Assembly: GCA_013821615.1 (NCBI GenBank)
Contig: JACDGQ010000007.1
Coordinates: forward strand, 1-20,564
Length of the DNA stretch: 20,564 bases
Origin: Planctomycetota bacterium
GTDB taxonomy: Bacteria > Planctomycetota > UBA11346
Direction: 5' to 3'
The position numbers were made by a program, and so were the translations under genes. This document shows positions 14,214 to 20,564 of the stretch, piece after piece (the stretch's first letter is position 1; each line of letters begins with the position of its first letter). The notes below the pieces were generated by a model. It worked only from the letters and a program-made list of their open reading frames with translations, made no database searches and was not told the DNA's origin.

Positions 14214-14486
14214 CGTCAATGACGCTATAGCCCGAGCCCGCTGTTTGTGACAGACCAAAGCTGCCGGACTGCGAGGAGCAACCCCGCCTGGTCCCGAGTC
14301 ATGGACTGCCATCCGCAAGGGTCGGCTGAGAGGCGGTTGCACGGCTCATTCCGTGGGTTCCTCGTCATTCGCGCGCTTACCTAAGCACGAGCCGGTGGTC
14401 TTCTTGTTGGTATGATTGCGCGCCGCGCCCCGGCCGAGGAGCCGACGGGTCCGCCTGAGCAGATGCGCAGTACTTCACGGCCACCA
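14214..14486 (-). promoter_or_regulatory. Upstream region of the sigma/FecR operon
   Basis: This 273-bp gap separates the DUF1552 gene from the sigma factor gene, both on the minus strand. It should hold the end of one transcript and the start of the next. A CTGT-CACAA-ACAG dyad and a TATAGC element lie within 50 bp of the sigma start, but no convincing promoter pair or intrinsic terminator was seen. Confidence 0.3.
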
Positions 14487-15761
14487 TCATGTCATCTCCA
14501 GCCCACGCAGCGTGCCCTTGGATGAGGAAAAGGCGGAGCATTCGACGCCCAGGCGCTGGAGCATGGAGAGGAACAGATTGGGCAGTGGGTAGTTGTTGGC
14601 CTTGTCGAACGCGAGGTGCTGGCCGTGCTTGAAGCCACCGCCAGCGAGGATGATGGGCAGGTTGTGGGTATCGTGATTGTTGCCATTGCCCAGGTTGCTG
14701 CCGTAGAGCACCTGGGTGCGATCCAGCAGGGTGGCGTCACCCTCTTTTGATGCATTGAGCTTCTTCAGCAGTCCAGCGAGCTGGCGGAACTGTGCGAGTT
14801 CGAGGTTCTTGAGCTGCTCAATCTTGTCCTCGCGTCCGACGTGGTGGGAGAGATTGTGGCTCTCACTGCCGACGCCGGGAATGTGCTCGCTGAAGCCGTC
14901 GAGACGCACCATCAGCGTGATCAGACGCGTACTGTCGGTGGCGATGGCCAGGTGCGCGAGGTCGTACATCGCGGCGAGCTTCTCGAGCAGGTACTCCTCA
15001 TCCTTGGGCACCGGAGCCGTGACCGTCGGCTTGGGCTTCCGCTCCCATTCCTCGGCGATGACCAGACGGCGCTCCACTTCGCGAACCGAGGTGAAATACT
15101 GATCCACGCGCTGGCGGTCGGCGGTGCCGAGCTGTTGTTGCAGCGCGGCGGCGCGTTGCGCCACGGCATCCAGGATGCTGCGGCCAGTGCGCAGGTCTTC
15201 GACCTGGCGTTCCACTGCTGCGGCGTCTCCGGCAATGAACAGCGCCTTGAATACCTGCGCTGCGCTGTTTTCAGCCGGCAGCATCACACCGCTGGAGGTG
15301 AACGAGAGCGACTGGTTGCCGTTTTTCGCCACCACGAGCGGCAGTGCCGAGACCCGCGTCAGATGTCCGATGCGTTCAGCGGCGAACTGGTCGAGCGAGA
15401 TGCTGTTGCGGAACGACGCTGAGCCAGGATGCGGCGCGGCAGTCAGGAAGGCGGCCTCCGCCGAATGGCCGCCAGTCACGTCCGGATGGGACGTTCCGGA
15501 AAGGACCGTGAATTGCTCACGAAAGTCCTTGAGCGTCTCCAAATAAGGGGTGAGGGCGTACCCGCGACCGGTTTCTGCCGGAAAAAAATACCGTTCCAAC
15601 ACGCCCAGGTTGGTGCAGATGGCGATGATCCGCCGCGGGATCGTGGCCGCACCGGCGCCAGCCGGCGGATCCATCGCGTGCAGGAACGGCAGCGCGAGCG
15701 ATACCCCGGCAGCGCGCAGGAAGGTCCGCCGCGAGAGTGCGGACGCAGGACGGTTGATCAT
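14487..15761 (-). CDS. Tat-exported DUF1552 protein
   Basis: A 424-residue protein, the usual length for DUF1552. The N-terminus has a twin-arginine signal (SRRTFLRAAG, then VSLALPFLHA), so it is exported folded. The body has typical family features: RRIIAICTNLGVL, the stretch LSGTSHPDVTGGHS, DQFAAERIG, a long helical middle and a C-terminal GSNLGNGNNHDTHNLPIILAGGG-like block with conserved His and Asp residues. DUF1552 proteins have no proven reaction; they pair with DUF1592 proteins in Planctomycetota, Verrucomicrobiota and some myxobacteria. It begins 12 bp after the DUF1592 gene, so the two are one transcription unit. The late His/Asp-rich block resembles the alkaline phosphatase/sulfatase-type DUF1501 group, which makes a metal-dependent role conceivable. 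Confidence 0.92.
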   Translation of the reverse strand: MINRPASALSRRTFLRAAGVSLALPFLHAMDPPAGAGAATIPRRIIAICTNLGVLERYFFPAETGRGYALTPYLETLKDFREQFTVLSGTSHPDVTGGHSAEAAFLTAAPHPGSASFRNSISLDQFAAERIGHLTRVSALPLVVAKNGNQSLSFTSSGVMLPAENSAAQVFKALFIAGDAAAVERQVEDLRTGRSILDAVAQRAAALQQQLGTADRQRVDQYFTSVREVERRLVIAEEWERKPKPTVTAPVPKDEEYLLEKLAAMYDLAHLAIATDSTRLITLMVRLDGFSEHIPGVGSESHNLSHHVGREDKIEQLKNLELAQFRQLAGLLKKLNASKEGDATLLDRTQVLYGSNLGNGNNHDTHNLPIILAGGGFKHGQHLAFDKANNYPLPNLFLSMLQRLGVECSAFSSSKGTLRGLEMT

Positions 15762-15773
15762 GGCGTAGCCATT

Positions 15774-18700
15774 CTATTTGGTGTTGAACAAGGGGCTGGA
15801 GACGACGCCCAGCACCAGATCGCGCACCCCGTGGTGGGTGGGCCTGGTGCGAGCGATGATCGCTTCGATCGCGGCACGATCCGAGAAACGGATACCGGTT
15901 CCGGTGGCATAAATCAGCAACTGGCGCACCAGGTTGCGCGCCAGGGCGTCCTCGTCCTGCAGCAATAGAGCGCGCAGACCATTCACATCGGTGAAGGTGC
16001 GGCCGTCAGCCAATGCACCGCTGGCATCGACCTCTGAGCCCAGGCGCATGAGGGTGCGACTGAGGTAGTTCACGGCGGTTGAGCTGACGATCAGGATCGA
16101 TGGCTCGTCCACGGACTCATTGCCCTTCTGGATCTTCCGTGGCGCGCCTCCCAGGCGGTAGCGATCGCGCCAGCCGCCAATGACATCAAAGTTCTCCAGC
16201 GCGAGTCCCGGAGGATCCATCTTGGCGTGACAGGAGGCGCAGGCGCTGTCGGCACGGTGCTTTTCGATCATCTGACGGATGGTGACCGCGCCGGTCGCAT
16301 CGGGTTCGACCGCCGGGATGTTTGGCGGCGGTGGCTGACGGGGAATGCCGAGCAACCGCTCCATCACCCACACGCCACGCAGGACCGGCGAGGTCGCGGT
16401 GCCGTTGGCCGTCACCTTGAGCACCGCCGCCTGGGTCAGGAATCCACCGCGTGGCGAACCGGGCGGGAGCGGAACTTCGCGCAGTTCGGCGCCGGTGACG
16501 CCGTGGATGCCGTACAATTCGGCCAAGCGCTGATTGATCAGCAGCGTATCAGCGGCAACCAGCCGGGTGACGCTCAGATTCCGGTTCAGCAACGTGCTGA
16601 AATAGCCCCGTGATTCGGCGAGCATCGAGTCGCGCAGCCATGGATCGAATTCGGGATACAGATTGGGATCGGGCGTGGTGAAGTCGATCTTCTTCAGTTC
16701 CAGCCATTCATCGAGGAAGTGCTCGACGAAGCGTTCGGCACGGTCATCGAGCAGCATGCGTTCCGTCTGCGCCCGCAATGTCGCGGGCCGGGACAGGGCG
16801 TTTTCCTCGGCCAGCTCCAGCAGCTCGGCATCCGGAGCGGAATTCCACAGGAAGAACGACAGCCGTGACGCCAAGGCGAGGTCGCCCAGGCGGGCGTTCC
16901 CAGCTTTGGGGATGCCTGCTTCCAAACCGATGAAGAGGAAGTCCGGAGCGCAGAGGATGGACTTGTAGCCGGCGATCATCGCTTCGTCGAAGCCCGCGCC
17001 GCGGTCCAGCCGCAGATCGACGATGGCCGCATACGGTGCGATCTCGGCGCTCGTCACCGGCCGGCGGAAGGCCCGCGTCGCAAATTCCCGGAGCAGCGTG
17101 CGGCAATCGGATAGCTTGGCCGACTGCGCCGTGACGGGTGGCGAGTGCGGCGCCGTGACGGTGATGCGACTCAGGAACAAATTGCGGTCGCGTAGGGACG
17201 GATCGGCATTCTTTTCATCGAAGAAATCGTTGACGAACTGCACGCCAACCGTGACCGGACCGACGCTCGCGACGGTGAAACGCGCGTGGAATTTCTTTGG
17301 TGATTCGCGTAGCGCATCGACCGCGAAACGTCCATGCGACATCTCGTTGCCCCCCTCCATCAGGTACATCCTTGCCGATTCGTTGCCCGCATGGGTTTCA
17401 AACGCGGTCACTTCCAGCTGGTGGTCTCCCGGCACCGTGCAGTTCACGACCATCGATAGGGTGCCGTTGCAATTGAGCAGGCGATCGTCTCCTGACATCT
17501 GACCGGGGCCCGTGAACGCGGCGAGCGGAAGCGCCACCGTGGTCCCGGGCTCGACGATCGGTGCCCCAGACACCGGAGGACGCGGATAGGAGTTGGCCGC
17601 ACTGTCGCCGAACAGTCCCCGCTGGCTTTCCGGCGGCCACTGCGCGATCAGCGGACCCTCGACCTCGAACCAGTCGTAGGCGACGCCCGGACCATCGTAG
17701 TCGAGAATGCCCTGGCTGAAGCCGCCACCTGGCGCGGCGCAGCCCGGCAGGGTCATCACGTGGAAAGAGACGCGCTCTCCGGGATTCAGCCAGACCTTGA
17801 ACTCGTGCGTCGTCGGCTTCAGCGGCAGGGCATTGAAATAGCCGAGCGGCACCCCATTCAGCGACGCGCGCACGATATGGGTGGTCTCGGCAGTCCCGTA
17901 GAACTCGACGTTCTCTTGCCATTCGCCGACGACCCCGCCCTTGATCGCCAGTTTTTCTGCCGATAGCGGAGTGGCTTGCCAGTGTCCGTCCGCGTCCTTG
18001 ATGAATGGCAGGCCGCACGATTCGTATTGCCGCACCATCCCACGCACGGCATCCACTGCATGGGTGCGCTCCCAGCGCAGGCTCCAGGTTGAAAACCGCA
18101 CGCGGTACCAGCCGGGCACCGTCGGGCGGAAACGATCGATCTGGATCCCTTCCGGCTGGTGCGCGCCGATGACGCCCGACAACACCACCAGGGACTCCGC
18201 TTCGCCGTCAAACCACGGCGCCCGGTAGGAATTCCCGTAATCCTCCACCGGGTTCCCCGCGATCTGGCTCTTGAGCCCAGGCGCCAGGTTCCGGCCGTTG
18301 ATCGGAACAGCGCATTTTTGCGCGACTGATGCGCGGGCCGTGTCCTGGCGAATGGCCGGTTCGCGCCAGACCGTGGTCTCTGGCCGATGCGTGCCGGTGA
18401 CGATCGCCTGACGCAGCGCGACGTCGGCGGCATGCAGGTATTTGGTCATCTGGATATACGAGATGTCGAGCGCGCCGGCCACCTTGTCGAAGCCGTATTG
18501 CTGTCCGTCTTCTGGCAGCAGTTCTTTCACCCGCAGCAACGGCAAGGCCAAGAGATCGCGTAAAGCGCATTCGTACTCCGCGCGATTCATACGGCGCACG
18601 GTCGTCCGTCCACCGGCGGCAGTGATCGCGCTGGCATCGACGGCGGTAAGCTCCCTGCTCAGCGCCGTAAGGAATGCGCCGCGCTCCGCATCCGCAGGAC

Positions 18701-18959
18701 GCGGTTTCTTTTTCGGCGGCATCTCGCCTGAGGCGACGCGATCGTGCACCTGCAGCCAGCGCGCCACGTTGTCGGGCTGGGTGAAATCCGCGGTCAGCGT
18801 TGTCAGATCGAGGTTTCCCTTCTTCGTCTCAGCGTCGTGGCATTCCGTGCAATGTTGCCTGAACAGCACCCGCGTCGCAGCCGGCACATCGCCCGCTTGC
18901 AGCATCGGCGCCGCCATGCAGAGCGTGATGACCAAGAGCGGCAAATCAGTACCACGCAT
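15774..18959 (-). CDS. Exported DUF1587/1592/1588/1585 cytochrome c-like protein
   Basis: The ATG at 18959 is chosen because AAGGA lies 6 nt upstream and the protein then opens with a Sec signal (MRGTDLPLLVITLCMAAP). The frame also runs on to 19031. The 1061-residue product has, in order: a planctomycete-type cytochrome c segment with CTECH at 37-41; DUF1587 (about 120-195, RRMNRAEYECALRDLL); two beta-rich, carbohydrate-binding-like segments (about 200-610); DUF1595 (about 620-680, ATRAFRRPVTSAEI); DUF1592 (about 695-825, LSFFLWNSAPDAELL); DUF1588 (about 825-935) with a second heme-like CASCH near 907; and DUF1585 (about 975-1050, ending near RFSDRAAIEAI). It acts outside the cytoplasm, probably as an electron-transfer-linked enzyme on a polymer or lipid substrate, though no member's reaction is proven. 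It is co-transcribed with the DUF1552 gene. Confidence 0.93.
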   Translation of the reverse strand: MRGTDLPLLVITLCMAAPMLQAGDVPAATRVLFRQHCTECHDAETKKGNLDLTTLTADFTQPDNVARWLQVHDRVASGEMPPKKKPRPADAERGAFLTALSRELTAVDASAITAAGGRTTVRRMNRAEYECALRDLLALPLLRVKELLPEDGQQYGFDKVAGALDISYIQMTKYLHAADVALRQAIVTGTHRPETTVWREPAIRQDTARASVAQKCAVPINGRNLAPGLKSQIAGNPVEDYGNSYRAPWFDGEAESLVVLSGVIGAHQPEGIQIDRFRPTVPGWYRVRFSTWSLRWERTHAVDAVRGMVRQYESCGLPFIKDADGHWQATPLSAEKLAIKGGVVGEWQENVEFYGTAETTHIVRASLNGVPLGYFNALPLKPTTHEFKVWLNPGERVSFHVMTLPGCAAPGGGFSQGILDYDGPGVAYDWFEVEGPLIAQWPPESQRGLFGDSAANSYPRPPVSGAPIVEPGTTVALPLAAFTGPGQMSGDDRLLNCNGTLSMVVNCTVPGDHQLEVTAFETHAGNESARMYLMEGGNEMSHGRFAVDALRESPKKFHARFTVASVGPVTVGVQFVNDFFDEKNADPSLRDRNLFLSRITVTAPHSPPVTAQSAKLSDCRTLLREFATRAFRRPVTSAEIAPYAAIVDLRLDRGAGFDEAMIAGYKSILCAPDFLFIGLEAGIPKAGNARLGDLALASRLSFFLWNSAPDAELLELAEENALSRPATLRAQTERMLLDDRAERFVEHFLDEWLELKKIDFTTPDPNLYPEFDPWLRDSMLAESRGYFSTLLNRNLSVTRLVAADTLLINQRLAELYGIHGVTGAELREVPLPPGSPRGGFLTQAAVLKVTANGTATSPVLRGVWVMERLLGIPRQPPPPNIPAVEPDATGAVTIRQMIEKHRADSACASCHAKMDPPGLALENFDVIGGWRDRYRLGGAPRKIQKGNESVDEPSILIVSSTAVNYLSRTLMRLGSEVDASGALADGRTFTDVNGLRALLLQDEDALARNLVRQLLIYATGTGIRFSDRAAIEAIIARTRPTHHGVRDLVLGVVSSPLFNTK

Positions 18960-19299
18960 AGAGATTCCTTGGCGTTTTCCGTAGTCCCGACTGGCAGCCG
19001 GAACATTACGATGACTTGAGCCAGGATTCACAAGATGCTCATCTGCAAGTGGTTACAGTTACGTCGCCGCTGGCTGTTCGGGCCTCATGGGAGCCCTGTG
19101 GAAATCCCGTGCCGAGACGAACAGGAGGCGCAGAGACGCGGAGAGCGGCAGTGGCGAATGCAGACAATCTCTGAAATAAGCGGTTAATTCAGCCCATCCG
19201 TGCTCTACCTACCCGCGCAGACCGTGCGGCGCTTCCCCCTTCTGCGACCGCCGGGCATTACCAAAGGCCGTTCACCGGGCGGGCGATGCAACGGTCCCG
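18960..19299 (-). promoter_or_regulatory. Upstream region of the DUF1592/DUF1552 unit
   Basis: A 340-bp gene-free stretch after the second FecR gene and before the DUF1592 gene. It contains a possible promoter at 19005-19033 and a purine-rich repetitive motif at 19124-19147. No intrinsic terminator with a T run was seen after the FecR gene, and no coding frame here looks real. Confidence 0.4.
19005..19033 (-). promoter_or_regulatory. Possible sigma-70-type promoter of the DUF1592 gene
   Basis: On the minus strand, TTGTGA (19033-19028) and CGTAAT (19010-19005) are 17 bp apart. Each matches the housekeeping consensus at four of six positions. They sit about 45-75 bp before the ATG at 18959. 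This is a weak pattern match only. Confidence 0.22.
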
Positions 19300-20564
19300 C
19301 TACGGCGAGGATGGCTGGATCAACGCGTGCAGCGCCTCGACCTTGGTGGCGTTCAGCGGATCGAAAACCAGCACATCGCCAGCAGCCTTGGCAGCGGCAA
19401 GCACCGCGGGAGTCGGGTTGGCACCGAACCACGGCAAGCGGACCACCGTTCGGCCGGGCGGTACCGCCTGATCACTCAGGGCCTGGCCTGCGGCGACCGC
19501 GGTATGGGCGATGGTGGCGTTTTCGACGATGAGCAGCACGTCCGGATGGCGCAGAGCGACGGCGCGCAACGCGGCAGCGGGAACGCGGATGTGCGTGGGG
19601 ATCCCGGGTCCGGCGGTGTTGATGAAGAACACCGTGCAATCCCAGCGCTTGCGCGCATAGACGATACGGCTGTCGAGTTCGGCCTCCGCGCTCGCGTTGT
19701 CGGCTTGCTCCACGTCTTTGTGCCAGGTAGTCCCCCGACGCTCGAATCGCCACGGTGAGATGGTGACGCCGACACGGAACCCGGCCGTGCGGATACGGGC
19801 GAACAGCGCGTCGGCAATGGCGTCGAACTCCGGCGCGAATTCCGCCAGGCGACGTGGGTCACCGGGAAACCCGATGTCCTGTTGATGGACCCCACCTTCG
19901 ATGCCGTAGAGCAGGACGCCCTGGGCATCCGCCCGTCGGAGTCCGGCGATCGCCTGATCGATCGCGTCGGTCATGCGGGCGGAAAATGCCGCCGGCTGCA
20001 GATCGATCGCAGGATCGAACAGCCAGCCGCTGGGATTGCTCGCTGGCTGATGTCCAGGCGGCCCCATCATGCCAGAGAGCACCACGCATCCGAGTGGACG
20101 GTGGTCGTTCCACGGCGGCGGCGCCAACACGACCGTGCCGTTCGCGGCGACCATGCGCTGGCCCGCGGTGGCGGACTGCGCATGCTCGCCGCTGCGCAGC
20201 GCGACGCGGCCTTCGCTGACTGAGACCACGCTGCAGTCATCTTCCACATCGACACGGAAACGCGTGCCCAGCACCGTGGCTTCACCGTGGGGTGTGGCGA
20301 TGGTGAAACTGGTAGCGCCGGTCTGTGGTGCCACGTGCGCCTCGACGCTGCCGTCGGTCAGATCGAGGCGTTTGTGCTGGGCATCGCCACCCAGACGCAC
20401 ATGGCTGCTTGGTGCGATGACAACCAGGCTGTGGTCAGAAAAGCGCACATCGCGTACCGCAGGGGGAATGTCGGCACCAACCGCCAGGGCAACTCCATCG
20501 CCCCGCGCCACCGTGTGGCTGTTCGACCACCACCAGGCGATCAGCACGCAGGCGGCGGCCGCAC
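19300..20564 (-). CDS. FecR-domain protein fused to a glycosidase-like C-terminal domain, N-terminus beyond right edge
   Basis: The frame is open to the right edge; the GTG at 20547 is internal to the gene rather than its start. The visible part begins inside a membrane helix (AAAACVLIAWWW). Numbering from 20547, a FecR domain follows at about 34-135 (FTIATPHGEATVLGTRF at 81-97, SEGRVAL at 111-117). From about 150 to 415 comes a domain that looks like an alpha/beta-barrel glycosidase-type protein: GVLLYGIEGG at 210-219, FPGDPRRLAEFAPEFDAIAD at 227-246, FRVGVTISPW at 257-266, YARKRWDCTVFFIN at 297-310 and LLIVENA at 338-344. Candidate acidic residues are E217, D303 and E342. The missing N-terminus should be a short cytoplasmic anti-sigma region, with a sigma gene probably upstream. 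The stop lies 340 bp before the DUF1592 gene. Whether the C-terminal domain is catalytic or only binds sugar is unknown. Confidence 0.85.
   Translation of the reverse strand, partial: AAAACVLIAWWWSNSHTVARGDGVALAVGADIPPAVRDVRFSDHSLVVIAPSSHVRLGGDAQHKRLDLTDGSVEAHVAPQTGATSFTIATPHGEATVLGTRFRVDVEDDCSVVSVSEGRVALRSGEHAQSATAGQRMVAANGTVVLAPPPWNDHRPLGCVVLSGMMGPPGHQPASNPSGWLFDPAIDLQPAAFSARMTDAIDQAIAGLRRADAQGVLLYGIEGGVHQQDIGFPGDPRRLAEFAPEFDAIADALFARIRTAGFRVGVTISPWRFERRGTTWHKDVEQADNASAEAELDSRIVYARKRWDCTVFFINTAGPGIPTHIRVPAAALRAVALRHPDVLLIVENATIAHTAVAAGQALSDQAVPPGRTVVRLPWFGANPTPAVLAAAKAAGDVLVFDPLNATKVEALHALIQPSSP

Overview
The window is GC-rich bacterial DNA. It most likely comes from the PVC superphylum (Planctomycetota or Verrucomicrobiota). 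The main evidence is a DUF1587/1592/1588/1585 cytochrome-like giant protein beside a Tat-exported DUF1552 protein, together with small ECF sigma / FecR modules and large secreted beta-helix proteins. This is inferred from gene content; there is no rRNA or marker gene in the window to confirm it.

Region 1 (1-4245), arsenic/arsenosugar island. On the minus strand lie a DUF2064/TIGR04282-type glycosyltransferase, cut by the left edge, and a 763-residue fusion of a TVP38/TMEM64 membrane domain with a mercuric-reductase-like flavoprotein disulfide reductase. The two are adjacent and probably co-transcribed. Facing away from them across a 533-bp gene-free region is an ArsM-type arsenite methyltransferase with a cysteine-rich tail. 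Families of this kind recur together around the radical-SAM arsenosugar gene arsS, which is not visible here and may lie beyond the left edge.

Region 2 (4246-8578), a compact plus-strand biosynthetic operon. It holds an uncharacterised DUF6875-like protein, a YbaK/ProX-type aminoacyl-tRNA deacylase and a stand-alone NRPS with order adenylation - carrier - thioesterase and no condensation domain. The gaps are 12 and 21 bp. This is the best candidate for an undescribed system: one amino acid would be activated, carried and released by a thioesterase with a cysteine nucleophile, beside a tRNA-editing-type enzyme.

Region 3 (8776-14213), a minus-strand signalling and surface operon. In order of transcription it holds an ECF sigma factor, an overlapping FecR-domain membrane anti-sigma protein, a large secreted beta-helix protein (Calx-beta, Fn3, PA14 and LamG-like modules) and a small lipoprotein. 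The layout suggests a sensed surface signal controlling an exported polysaccharide-active or binding protein.

Region 4 (14487-20564), also minus strand. A second FecR protein, cut by the right edge, is fused to a glycosidase-like C-terminal domain. It is followed by the DUF1592 and DUF1552 pair, which forms a two-gene unit behind its own 340-bp upstream region. No tRNA, rRNA, CRISPR, insertion sequence or phage gene was recognised.
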